Below are positions 24,224 to 33,978 of a DNA stretch of 64,000 bases, in pieces (position 1 is the stretch's first letter; each line of letters begins with the position of its first letter). This stretch comes from Bog-793 sp963803025. GTDB taxonomy: Bacteria > Actinomycetota > Acidimicrobiia > Acidimicrobiales > Bog-793. Where the stretch lies: NCBI GenBank assembly GCA_963803025.1, contig CAWDKZ010000020.1, forward strand, positions 186,001-250,000, written 5' to 3'. A model generated the notes under the pieces. The model was given only the letters and a program-made list of their open reading frames with translations. It was not told the DNA's origin and did no database searches. A program made the translations under genes and the position numbers.

Positions 24224-26831
24224 TCAGTCTCCGGCGGGGTCGGCCGCAGCCGCTCCGGCGAAGGACATCGGGAGTGAGGCGCGCCAGGTTCCGTCGAGGT
24301 CGTGGAGCGCGCTCGCCACGGCACCGGCCGTCGGCACGAGGCCGATCTCGCCGATCCCTTTGATGCCGTAGGGGGAGCGCGGTTGGGGCTCCTCGACGAG
24401 CACGACGGCGATCGGGGGGACGTCTTTCGGGCGCAGGATCCCGAGGCTCCGCAGGGTCATGTTCCGGGGCCGGCCCAACTCGTCGGCGGGGAAGTCCTCC
24501 GACAGGGCGTAGCCGAGGCCCATGTGCACGGAGCCCTGGATCTGGCCCTCGCAGAGCATCGGGTTGACCGCCCGTCCGACGTCGTGCACGGCGAGCACGC
24601 GCTCGATCCGGCCGCTCTGCCGGTCGACGACGACGAGCTGGGCGGCGTAGGAGAAGGCGGCGTGGACCGTCGGGTGGGGAACACCCTCGGCGAGCGAGTT
24701 GGTCCAGTCGACGCGGTGCTCGCCGACGTAGTCGACGTTCGGTCGGCGGCCGTCCGCGCTGGCGCGCCGGCAGGCGTCGGCGACGGCGCCGGCGCCCATC
24801 AGCGTGCCCCGCGAGCCGGTCGTCTGGCCCGCGCCGAGCTCACGGGTCGTGTCGACGACGACCCGCACCCTGTCCGGCGCGACGCCCAGTTCCTCCACGG
24901 CGACCTGGCGCGCGACGGTGTGGATGCCCTGTCCCATCTCCGTCCAGCAGTGGCGCACCTCGACGCCGCCGTCATCGGCGAAGCGCACGACGGCCCGGGC
25001 CACCTCGAGCACGCCGTTGCCGAGGCCGGCGTTTTTCAGCCCGAGCCCGAGCCCGACCGCCTTGCCGGCCGCGACGGCGGCGTCGAACGCCGGCTTCACC
25101 GCCTCGAGGCACGCCGAGCGCGCCGCGGCACCCATCGTCCATCACCTGCCCCGGACCCCAGACGGCACCGGGGGTGACGACGTTGCGGACCCGCATCTCC
25201 CACCCGCTGATCCCCACCTGCTCGGCGAGGCGGTCCATCACCCCTTCCGTGGCGAACTGGGCCTGGTTGGCCCCGAAGCCGCGGAACGCGCCGCAGACGG
25301 AGTTGTTCGTCCGCACCGCGACGGCCTCGATCTCGATGTTCGGGACGACGTAGGGACCCGAGGCGTGGCCGGCGGCGCGTTCGAGGACGTGCCGGCCGAC
25401 CGAGGCATACGGTCCCGTGTCGCTGATCATGTGGCCCTTGAGGGCCGTGAGCCGGCCCTCCGTGTCGCAACCCGCCCAGTACTCGATCCGGAACGGGTGG
25501 CGTTTCGGGTGGAGGAGGAACGACTCCTCCCGGGACAGGGTGCACTTCACCGGACGCCGCAGCAACCAGGCGGCGAGCGCCGTCTGGGCCTGGTTCGAGA
25601 GGTCCTCCTTGCCCCCGAAGGCACCGCCGTTGGCGACCTGCTCGACGAGGACCTGTCCTTCGGGCACGCCGAGGACGGAGGCGATCTGGCGCCGGTCGTC
25701 CCAGGCGCCCTGACCCCCCGAGAAGACCTTCAGCGTGCCGTCGCACTGCGGAACGGCGAGGGTGGACTCGGGTTCGAGGAAGGCGTGCTCCACGCGTTGG
25801 GTCGAGAAGACCTCGTGGACGGTGTGCGCGGCGGCGGCGAGCGCCGCGGCGGCGTCGCCGCGGCGGTAGGCGGATCGCGAGAGCACGTTGCCCGGCAACT
25901 GCCAGGCGGCGTCCTCGTGGTCGGCGATGGCCGCCACGGGGTCGGTGAGGGGTCGCAGCGGGCGGTACTCGACCTCGACGAGCTCGGCGGCGCGGCGCGC
26001 CGTCTGCCGGGTGTCGGCGACGACCATGGCGAGCACGTCGCCGAGATAGGAGGTGCGGCCGCCCTCGGGGATGAAGACCGGCCAGTCCGGCTGGGCGATC
26101 CCGACGCGCAGCTCCCCGGGGACGTCGGCGGCGGTGAGGACCGCCTCGACTCCCGGCACGGCCCGGGCGCGTGACGTATCGAGGCGCACGATCTCCGCCC
26201 GGGCGTGCGCGGCGAGTCGCAAGGCGCCGTGCAGCATCCCGGGCACCCGCAGGTCGTCGATGTAGCCCCACTCGCCGAGCGCCTGCGCCGGGCCGTCGTA
26301 CTTGGCAGCGCGCGCGCCGATCCCCCCGGAGACCTCGATGGTCGGCGATTGCCCGTTGGCGAGCACCTCGACGGCGTCGAGGATCTTCGCGTACCCGGTG
26401 CAGCGGCACAGATGGGCCCCGAGGTGTCGGCTGGCCTCCTCGCGGGAGAGTCGGCCGCCTTTCCTGTCGAGGAGCGCCTTCAGCCGGACGACGATGCCCG
26501 GGGTGCAGAAGCCGCACTGGAGCGCGCCGGTGGCGGCGAAGGCGGCGGCGTAGCGAGCACGTTCGGCGCGATCGAACCCCTCGAGGGTGACGACGAACCT
26601 GCCGGCGGCTCTGGCCAGCGAGACCTGGCAGGCGACCGTGGCCCTGTCGTCGAGCAGGACCGTGCAGCAGCCGCACTGCCCGGAGGGCGAGCAGCCGTCC
26701 TTCGGCGAGGTGACGTCGAGCTCCTCGCGCAGGGCCGCGAGAAGGTGGGGATGGTCGCTCCGGACCTCGACTGGACGACCGTTGAGCGTGAACGCAGTCG
26801 TCCGGGGTCCGTCGACGCCCGATCTCGCCAC
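24224..26831 (-). pseudogene. Fused 2Fe-2S/Mo xanthine dehydrogenase-type hydroxylase, frameshifted
   Basis: A molybdenum hydroxylase joining the [2Fe-2S] and Mo-binding parts in one chain, about 868 residues if corrected, the layout of selenium-dependent-XDH-type proteins. The GTG at 26831 begins the ferredoxin part, whose cysteines are intact (DGCSPSGQCGCC, QCGFCTPG, LCRCTGY). The Mo domain has GGAFGGKED and GAFRGFGANQ. Near 25130 the frame changes just after GPGQVMDDG; the remaining 300 residues, through KGIGEIGL with the catalytic Glu, continue in the +1 frame from 25135 to 24224. An ATG sits exactly at the shift, so two polypeptides are conceivable. Either decay, a sequence error or a real split could explain it. 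It follows xdhD by about 120 bases on the same strand. Confidence 0.82.
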
Positions 26832-26952
26832 GTCAGCCCTGCCCCCCACGACGCCTGTCAGCCTAACCCGGGCGTCTTGCGGCGGGCACGGGGTGGCGGA
26901 GCGACCGCGACACGGCCCGACCGAACGCGCCCCGCCGGACGCATCGGCGGCT

Positions 26953-29900
26953 CTAGGAGGGCTCCTCCTGTCCGGCGCGCAGCGCGCGCCACACGCGCTC
27001 GGGTGTGAGCGGGAGCGAGTTGATGGCGACACCGGTCGCGTCGAGGATCGCGTTGCGCACCGCCGGCGCGACGTCGTCCATCGGGATCTCGGCCACGGCC
27101 TTGGCCCCGTAGGGCCCGGAAGGTTCCATCGTCTGCACGAGGTAGACCTCCGTCGGGGGCGTGTCGTCGGCCCGGAAGATCCAGTAGGGGCCGAACCGGT
27201 CGTTCACCATCCGTCCCGCGGAGTCGAGCACGACTTCCTCGCAGAGCGCGTAACCGAGCGCTTGCAGCATCGCGCCCTCCACCTGGCCGCTCGCCGTGAT
27301 CGGGTTGATCGGCACGCCGCAGTCGACGGCCGTGACGAGCTTCGTGACGCTCACCTGGCCGGTTTCGACGTCCACCTCGACCTCGGCGAGCTGCGCGGCG
27401 AAGGGCGGCGGCGATTCGCCCGACACGTGCGAGGCGGTGCCCATGATCTGTTCCTGGTCCTCGGTGTGCAACGCGTTGAGCGCGATGTCCCCGAGCGACA
27501 CCGATCGTCCGTCCGCGGCCCACGCCCGGCGGTCGTGGAGCACGATCGTGCCGGGGTCGTCGACCGCCAGCAGTCGGGCCGCCCGCGCGACGATCCGAGC
27601 CCGCGCCGCCTCCGCGGCCTTCTTCACCGCCATGCCCGAGATGTAGGTCGTGCTCGACGCGTACGCGCCGACGTCGAAGGGGGTGAAGTCGGTGTCGGAG
27701 GAGTACACGAGGATGTCCTCGACCGGCACGCCGAGGACCTCGGCCGCGATCTGGGCGAGCACCGTGTCCGAGCCTGTCCCGAGGTCCGTGGCGCCGAAGA
27801 GCACGTTAAACGACCCGTCGTCGTTGATCTTGATCGAGCACGCCGCCATGTCGACGAGGGGGATCCCGGAACCCTGGATGGCGAGCGCCATGCCGAGGCC
27901 CCGGCGGATGTGCGGGCGCTCGGGTGGCCGCCGCCACGAGGGGTCGGTCCTCCGCTCCCAGCCGATCGCGCGCCGTCCCTGGAGCGCGCACTCCTCGAGA
28001 CCGCAGCTCGTGACGAGCGGGATGTCTTCGGGGGCGATGTCCGCGACGCCGCCTCGTTCGCCGAGGCGCAGCACGATGTCGAGCGGGTCTCCGGTGTTGA
28101 CCCAGTTCTTGCGGCGGAGCTCGAAGGGGTCCGTGCCGAGTGCCCGGGCGATGTCGTCCATGTGCGACTCGAGGGCGAAGAACGCCTGGGGTGCCCCGTA
28201 GCCGCGGAAGGCGCCCGCGACTGGGCGGTTCGTGTAGGCGACGTCGCAGCGGAAGCGCTTCGCCGGGCAGTTGTAGAGCGACAGGCCGTGCTGGCCACAG
28301 ACGGAGTTCACCGTGAAGCCGTGGGTGCCGTAGGCGCCGGTGTTGGAGACCACCTGCATGTCCTGCGCGACGAGCCGGCCGTCGACGTCGATGCCGGAGC
28401 GGAACGTGATGGTCTGGGCGTGGCGGACGCGCGTCGCGGCGAACTCCTCGGCGCGGGTGAGCTCGAGGCGGACCGGGCGGCGCGTCGCGAGCACGAGGTG
28501 GCCGACGACGTCCTCGATGACCATCTCCTGTTTCGACCCGAAGCCGCCCCCCAGGCGGGGCTTGACGACCCGGATGCGCTTCACCGGCAGCCCGAGCAAG
28601 GGCGCCACCATGCGGCGCACGTGGAAGGGGACCTGCGTGGACGAGCGCAGCACGAGCCGCTCGTCCTCGTCGAGCCACCCGATCGTGATGTGGGGTTCGA
28701 TGGGCGTGTGCTGGACCTGTTGCACGTGGAAGGTCTCGGTGAAGACGCGTGCCGCACCGGCGAACGCCGCCTCCAGCTGCTCGTCGGACACGGTCTGCCC
28801 TTCGATGTGATGGCTGATGTTGCGGCCGGCGTCGAAGATCCCCTCGGTGTCCGGTTCGTCGTGGATGACCGGCGCGCCGGGCGCGATCGCCTCGAGCTCG
28901 TCGAACACGGCCGGCAGCACCTCGTAGGTCACCTTGATCCGGCGGCAGGCCTCCGCGGCGATCTCGGCCGTCTCTGCCGCGACCGCGGCGACGCGGTCGC
29001 CGACGTGGCGGACCTTGTCGTCGAAGCTCACCTGGTCCCACGGTTGCGGGTTCGGCCAGCTTTGTCCGCCGGAGGCGTACTTCACCCGGGGGGTGTTCCG
29101 GTAGTGCACGACCGCGTGGACGCCAGGGAGCGCGCGCGCCGCGGAGTCGTCGATCGCGACGATGCGGGCGTGGGCATGGGGGCTCCCGAGCACCTTGGCG
29201 AAGAGCATCTGACGCGGCTCGATGTCGTCGGTGAAGGCGGGATTGCCCTTCACGAGGCGCAGCGCGTCCACCTTCGTCTCCGGCTTGCCGACCACGGCGG
29301 TCTGGGGCACGTCGGGGGAGACCACGATGCGGGGCACGGCCGTCGAGACTTCGCCGTTCGCTCCCGATGCCGCCGGAGCGAGCGATTCCTCCCGTCCGAG
29401 GAGGGACTCGACCGCGACGGGTTCCATCGGCCGGGACTTCTCGCCGCGCAGCGTTGCGGCGGCGCGTCGTACCGCCTCGACGACCTTCACGTATCCGGTC
29501 TCCCGATCGAGGATCCCGCTCAGCGCGTCGCGGATCTCGCCCTCGGAGGGTTCGGGGTTCGCTTCCAGGAGCGCCTTGGTCGCGAGCACCATCGCGCCGG
29601 TCGAGTACCCGGATTGCATCGCCCCCGCCTCGACGAAGGCCTCCTGGATCGGGTGGAGCTCGCCGGTAGCGACGTTGAGCGACTCGACGGTGGTGATCTC
29701 ATGGCCCGCGGCCTGGGCGGCGAGCAGCACGTCGGCCGACACCAGCCGCCCGTCCACGAGGACAGCCGCCGCGCCGGTCTCGCCCGTGCTCGATCCGAAG
29801 CGGACGCTGAAGCACCCCAGGCCCCGCAACACCGCGAGCAGCGAGGTGCCGGGAGCGCAGGAGACGGTGTGTCTCGTGCCGTTCACCGTGAGCCTGAGAT

Positions 29901-29988
29901 CGTCCAAGTCTTCGTCGGGTCGGGTCGCGGCGCGGCCGCGCCTCGTCACCGTGCCCGTTCCGTCCTCGCCCGCTCTCGCGTCGCTCAC
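26953..29988 (-). CDS. xdhD: XdhD-type molybdenum hydroxylase with cysteine-less ferredoxin domain
   Basis: A 1011-residue enzyme of the E. coli XdhD (YgfN) type. Residues about 30-170 have a [2Fe-2S]-ferredoxin fold with all cluster cysteines replaced: QSGYSTG for QCGFCTPG, LDRETGY for LCRCTGY, STGETGAA for the first motif. E. coli XdhD has equivalent losses, so this is a family trait. The Mo part has SPHAHARIV, GGGFGSKQE, AGAFRGYGAPQ, TDLGTGSDTVLAQIAAEVLG and, at the end, GPYGAKAVAEIP with the catalytic Glu. The GTG at 29988 overlaps the FAD-subunit stop (GTGA), so the pair is coupled. Substrate unknown; purine hydroxylation is inferred from context. Confidence 0.9.
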   Translation of the reverse strand: MSDARAGEDGTGTVTRRGRAATRPDEDLDDLRLTVNGTRHTVSCAPGTSLLAVLRGLGCFSVRFGSSTGETGAAAVLVDGRLVSADVLLAAQAAGHEITTVESLNVATGELHPIQEAFVEAGAMQSGYSTGAMVLATKALLEANPEPSEGEIRDALSGILDRETGYVKVVEAVRRAAATLRGEKSRPMEPVAVESLLGREESLAPAASGANGEVSTAVPRIVVSPDVPQTAVVGKPETKVDALRLVKGNPAFTDDIEPRQMLFAKVLGSPHAHARIVAIDDSAARALPGVHAVVHYRNTPRVKYASGGQSWPNPQPWDQVSFDDKVRHVGDRVAAVAAETAEIAAEACRRIKVTYEVLPAVFDELEAIAPGAPVIHDEPDTEGIFDAGRNISHHIEGQTVSDEQLEAAFAGAARVFTETFHVQQVQHTPIEPHITIGWLDEDERLVLRSSTQVPFHVRRMVAPLLGLPVKRIRVVKPRLGGGFGSKQEMVIEDVVGHLVLATRRPVRLELTRAEEFAATRVRHAQTITFRSGIDVDGRLVAQDMQVVSNTGAYGTHGFTVNSVCGQHGLSLYNCPAKRFRCDVAYTNRPVAGAFRGYGAPQAFFALESHMDDIARALGTDPFELRRKNWVNTGDPLDIVLRLGERGGVADIAPEDIPLVTSCGLEECALQGRRAIGWERRTDPSWRRPPERPHIRRGLGMALAIQGSGIPLVDMAACSIKINDDGSFNVLFGATDLGTGSDTVLAQIAAEVLGVPVEDILVYSSDTDFTPFDVGAYASSTTYISGMAVKKAAEAARARIVARAARLLAVDDPGTIVLHDRRAWAADGRSVSLGDIALNALHTEDQEQIMGTASHVSGESPPPFAAQLAEVEVDVETGQVSVTKLVTAVDCGVPINPITASGQVEGAMLQALGYALCEEVVLDSAGRMVNDRFGPYWIFRADDTPPTEVYLVQTMEPSGPYGAKAVAEIPMDDVAPAVRNAILDATGVAINSLPLTPERVWRALRAGQEEPS

Positions 29989-30755
29989 CGCCGGACCGCC
30001 TCGAGGACGCGCGCGCTCAGCACGGCAGCGAGGGCGCTCCGGTACTCGCCCGAGCCACGGAAGTCCCCGGGAGGCGTGAGTCGTTCCGTGGCGATCGCGG
30101 CCTGGCGAGCCGGGCTCGCGTCGCCCGCCGCCAGGTCGACGACGACCGGCGTGGTCGCGACCCCCGCGAGCGCCAAGCGCCGCCGGCCGTCGAGTTCGTG
30201 GGCGACCGCCGTCACGATGGCCCGGTCCGCGGCCGTACGCCCGGTGCGCGCCAGCTCGGCGTGGCCGCCCCTGTCGATCGAGACGGCGGTGATGATCTCG
30301 CCCCGCGCGAGCGGGAGCCCGGCGAGCAGCGCCTCGAGCGCGACCTCGCGCTCGCCCTCCCGCCGGGTGACCTGCACCCGCGCGCCGCAGGCGAGCAGGG
30401 TCGCCAGGAGCTCGCTGTCGTACTCGGCGGTCGCCACGCACCCGCCGAGGGTCGCTTGCGCCCGGAGGGTGCTCGGCGCCTCACGACGCGCCGCGTCACG
30501 CACGACCGGGGGGACCTCGTCGTGATCCGCGACCTGCTGCAAGCGTGTCATCGCCCCGATGGTCAAGGCGCCGTCGCCGCGCCGCTCGATCGAGTCGAGG
30601 CCGAGCGCCTGCAGATCCACGAGCTCGGAGTCCTGCGCCGGGGGACGCGCGTTGAGCTTCGTCCCCCCGGCGAGCACCGTCGCGCCGTCGCGTTCGAGAA
30701 GCGAGAGCGCCTCGGCCACCGACTGCGGGCGCCAGTACCGCGCGCTGCTCATCAT
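29985..30755 (-). CDS. ygfM: FAD-binding subunit of the XdhD-type hydroxylase (YgfM-like)
   Basis: A 256-residue CoxM/XdhB-family flavoprotein subunit. VLAGGTKLN is the first FAD phosphate loop and LGGCVATAEYDSELLATLLA the second, the latter less conserved than usual (Ala-Glu-Tyr for Ala-x-Pro). The gene directly precedes xdhD, as ygfM precedes xdhD in E. coli. Because the XdhD ferredoxin domain lacks clusters, how electrons reach FAD here is unclear. Start at the ATG pair 30755/30752. Confidence 0.88.
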   Translation of the reverse strand: MMSSARYWRPQSVAEALSLLERDGATVLAGGTKLNARPPAQDSELVDLQALGLDSIERRGDGALTIGAMTRLQQVADHDEVPPVVRDAARREAPSTLRAQATLGGCVATAEYDSELLATLLACGARVQVTRREGEREVALEALLAGLPLARGEIITAVSIDRGGHAELARTGRTAADRAIVTAVAHELDGRRRLALAGVATTPVVVDLAAGDASPARQAAIATERLTPPGDFRGSGEYRSALAAVLSARVLEAVRR

Positions 30756-30820
30756 GACGAGCCCGTGCCTCCCGAGAGGGGTCGCCCAGAGCCTAACGTC
30801 ACCTCGGCGCCGGACCTCGG

Positions 30821-32200
30821 TCAGCGGTTGAGGGGGGCGCGGGCCTGGTAGCGGCCCCAGCCGGGCTCGCCGGCGAAGCGTCCGTCGCGCGCGACGACCC
30901 GCCCGCGGCTCAGCACGAGCTCGGGCCATCCCGTGGCGACCATCCCGGCGTACGGGGAGTGGTCGACCGCCATGTCGAGGTTCCCGGCCTCGAGCGGTTG
31001 GCGCCGGGTGGGATCCCACACCACGACGTCGGCATCGGCGCCGACGGAGAGCGAGCCCTTCGTCGGCCACAGCCCGAAGATGTGCGCCGGCGCTCCGGCG
31101 CACAACCGCACCCAGTCCGGGGCGCTGATCCTCTGCGCGCGCACCGCCTCCCACAGGAGGGCGAGGCGGGTCTCGACGCCCGGGAGGCCGCCCGGGATCT
31201 CGGTGAAGTCGCGGGCGCCCGCGGGGCGGCCGGCCACGCCGGCGCGGCGGTCGGCACGCCAGAACGGACAGTGGTCGGTCGCGACGGTCTGGATCCAACC
31301 CTGTGCCAGCCCCTCCCAGAGCTTCTCGGCGTGCCGGGGTTCGCGCAGCGGGGGGGTGCAGACGAAGTCCGCGGCGTCGGCCCCCTCGAGCCTCGTCTCG
31401 TCGAGGTAGAGGTACTGCGGGCAGGTCTCCGCCTGGACGTCGACTCCCCGCTCGCGGGCCGCGCGGATCGCCGCGAGGGCGTCGGCCGAGGAGACGTGGA
31501 CCACGTAGATCGCGGCGTCGGTCAGCTCGGCGAGCACCGCCGCCCGCGCGGTCGCCTCGGCCTCGAGCAGCGGGGGTCGGGTGCGCGCGTGCTCGATGAC
31601 CGCCGTGCGGCCGGCGGCGAGCGCCTCGCGGCGCAGCTGCTCGATGGCCGCGCCGTTCTCGCAGTGGAGGGTGACGAGGGCCCCCCGGCGGCGGGCCGAG
31701 CGCATCAGGTCGACGACGGCGCCGTCGTCGACCTGGAGGCGGTCGGGGTAGGCGAGGTAGAGCTTGAAAGAGCTGATGCCGGACTCGACCGCGGTCGCGA
31801 CAACCGCCTCGGGCACGACCTCGGTGAAGGTGAGGTGGAGTCCCCAGTCAACGGCGGAGGGTTCCGCCAGCGCGCGCCACCTCGTGGCCGCGACCAGGGG
31901 GTCCTCGCCGCGCTCGGGCGTCACGTAGTCGATGATCGTCGTGGTGCCGCCCAGCGCCGCGGCCCTCGTCCCCGAGGCGAAGTCATCAGAGACGCGCACC
32001 GCGCCGACCTGCAGCTGCATGTGGGTGTGCGCGTCGATCCCCCCGGGCACGACGAGCTTGCCGGTCGCGTCGTGGACCTGCTCGGCGCGGCCCCGCGTGA
32101 GCCCCGGGGCCACCTCGGCCACGCGGCCGTCGGCACCGATCCGCAGATCGGCGGGCCGCTCGCCCGCCTCGTCGATCACGGTGCCGCCGGCAATCAGCAC
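30821..32200 (-). CDS. hyuA: Dihydropyrimidinase/hydantoinase (HyuA-like)
   Basis: Hydrolytic ring-opening of cyclic ureides. The 459-residue cyclic amidohydrolase has GGIDAHTHMQL (metal ligands), SSFKLYLAYPD with the lysine that becomes carboxylated, LHCEN, VVHVSSADAL and ATDHCPFW. GTG at 32200 is the start, with AAGGG upstream. The E. coli purine cluster also carries a hyuA; here it lies between the deaminase and the FAD subunit in the same minus-strand run. Substrate could be a dihydropyrimidine or a reduced-purine product; sequence does not decide. Confidence 0.92.
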   Translation of the reverse strand: MLIAGGTVIDEAGERPADLRIGADGRVAEVAPGLTRGRAEQVHDATGKLVVPGGIDAHTHMQLQVGAVRVSDDFASGTRAAALGGTTTIIDYVTPERGEDPLVAATRWRALAEPSAVDWGLHLTFTEVVPEAVVATAVESGISSFKLYLAYPDRLQVDDGAVVDLMRSARRRGALVTLHCENGAAIEQLRREALAAGRTAVIEHARTRPPLLEAEATARAAVLAELTDAAIYVVHVSSADALAAIRAARERGVDVQAETCPQYLYLDETRLEGADAADFVCTPPLREPRHAEKLWEGLAQGWIQTVATDHCPFWRADRRAGVAGRPAGARDFTEIPGGLPGVETRLALLWEAVRAQRISAPDWVRLCAGAPAHIFGLWPTKGSLSVGADADVVVWDPTRRQPLEAGNLDMAVDHSPYAGMVATGWPELVLSRGRVVARDGRFAGEPGWGRYQARAPLNR

Positions 32201-32303
32201 GGCGCGTCGCCCTTTCTCGTCGGACGGACACGGTCGCCCGACACCGCCCGCCGAGGGCGGGCGGCCCTGGTCCGTGGCCCCCCCGTTGCGGGGCGCGTCC
32301 CGG

Positions 32304-33597
32304 TCACGACCACAGGCGGCGCGCCCGCGCCGCGAGCTCGGCGTGGGCGCGGGCGAGGTCCACGCCGACGAGGGTTCCGTCGGTGACGACGCTCTCGCCA
32401 GCGACGAGCAGGTGGCGCACGCGGCGATCGGGTCCGAGCACGAGTCCGTCGACCGGGTGGGGGATGTCGGCGAGGTCCTCGGCGGGCCAGACCGCGAGGT
32501 CCGCCGTGGCGCCGACCTCGAGACGCCCGAGATCAGCCCGTCCGAGGCACGTCGCCCCACCGGAGGTGGCGAGGGCCAGCGCCTCGTCGGCCGACAGGGC
32601 ATCGGCGCGTCCGGCGCGCAGGCGGGCAAGGTAGAGGGCCTGGCGCAGCTCCGGCAACAGGACACCTATCTCGTTGGAGGCGGGCCCGTCGACGCCCAGG
32701 CCGACCGGCGCGCCGGCGTCGAGCAGGTCGCGCACCGGGCACAGGCCGGCGGCGAGCCGCGCGTTCGAACTCGGGCAGTGCGCGACGCCGGTCCGGGAGC
32801 TGCCGAGCCGCGCCACCTCACCGGCGTCGAGGTGGATCGCGTGGGCGAACCAGACGTCGTCACCCAGCCAGTCGAGCTCCTCCATGAGCTCGAGCGGGCG
32901 CTTGCCAAAGCGCGAGACAGTGACGCGCCTCGTCCTCGGTTTCGGCGAGATGGGTGTGCAGGCGTAGGCCCAAGCGACGCGCGAGCGCGGCGGACTCCAC
33001 CATGAGATCCGTCGACACCGAGAACGGGCTGCAAGGCGCGACCGCGATCATGACGCGCTCGCCGTCGTGGAGACGGGCCGCGACGGTCTCGGTGGAGGCG
33101 AGGATGGCGTCGATGGACTCGACGATGGAATCCGGGGGCAGTCCCCCCGCGCTCTCGCCGAGGTCCATCGATCCGCGGCAGAGCAGCAGGCGCACCCCCA
33201 CCGTCCGCGCCGCGGCGGCGATCGCGTCGAACACGGTGTCCTCGCCGTGCGGCACGACGTAGTGGTGATCCGAGACCGTCGTGGCACCGCTCAGCGCGAG
33301 CTCGCCCAGCCCGACGAGGGCGGCCGCCGCGGTGTCCTCGACCGAGAGCTGCCCCCAGACCGGGTAGAGGGTGGTGAGCCAGGTGAAAAGGTCGCTCGCC
33401 GTCGCCCGTCCCCGCGTCATCCACTGGTAGAGGTGGTGGTGGGTGTTCACGAAGCCGGCGGTGACGAGGTCTCCCTCGCAGGAGAGCACCCGGTCGCCGG
33501 GACGGATGTCGACCGTGCCGAGCGCGGCGATCCGGCCGTCCTCGACGGCGACGTCCCCGGGCCAGCGCGCCCCGCGCAGAACCGTCCGCTGTACCAC
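32304..33597 (-). pseudogene. 8-oxoguanine deaminase-like amidohydrolase, frameshifted
   Basis: An Atz/Trz-family deaminase; the wording NTHHHLYQWMTRG and the LFTWLTTLYPVW stretch that follows favour 8-oxoguanine deaminase, with guanine deaminase as alternative. The N-terminal 235 residues (to HLAETEDEARHCLA) are in one frame from 33597. The rest, starting at a reading equivalent to FGKRPLELMEELDWL, is in another frame, with the break at about 32905-32925. The C-terminal half retains WFAHAIHL and GVDGPASNE. A single indel separates two otherwise well-conserved halves. It is the first gene of the minus-strand purine run. Confidence 0.85.
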
Positions 33598-33978
33598 GCC
33601 CCGTAGTATCGCCGTCCCTCGGCTCCCGGCGGGCGTCCGACCCCGCCAGCTGCAAGGAAGCGGCTGTCGTCAGCTCGCGGCTGCCCGGCTGGGTCGCGAC
33701 GGGACGCCGCAGATCTCCGGTCCGCGCTCCGTCACGGCCATCTCCGGCGATGCGTTCGGGCCGACGGCGTCGTCCTGGAGGCGCCGAGACGGGTGTCGGA
33801 AGCTCTCGCCAGGGCACAAATCGCACGGCATTCCTGGAAAAAGACGCGACGTTGTCGACGGGATACGCTTCCGGAGGCTTTCTGGAAGTTTCCAGCAACA
33901 CGTTCTGTCGTACGACTAGATGGTGCGCACGACGAGGGCCATCCGACCTCTCCGAGGCGCACAGAGGGAGGTCCGACG
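33598..33978. promoter_or_regulatory. Divergent control region of the purine block
   Basis: This 380-base gap lies between the minus-strand purine genes and the plus-strand permease and has no convincing gene. An inverted repeat CTGGAA-GT-TTCCAG (33882-33895) and a perfect palindrome GTCGTACGAC (33907-33916) lie 60-100 bases before the permease ATG. They are candidate regulator sites; no regulator gene for them is present nearby. No riboswitch consensus was recognised. Confidence 0.4.

Noticed and set aside
22243..24324. Upstream extension of the MocA-like frame
   Set aside because: It is antisense to adenine deaminase; the ATG at 22242 with a ribosome site gives the normal family length.
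25120..25140. Programmed ribosomal frameshift in the fused hydroxylase
   Set aside because: No slippery heptamer or downstream pseudoknot is evident at the change; decay or read error is simpler.
26587..30525. A 1312-codon open frame on the plus strand across both fused hydroxylase genes
   Set aside because: It is antisense to two clearly homologous proteins; long antisense frames are expected at this GC content and its product is Arg/His/Asp-rich with no family pattern.
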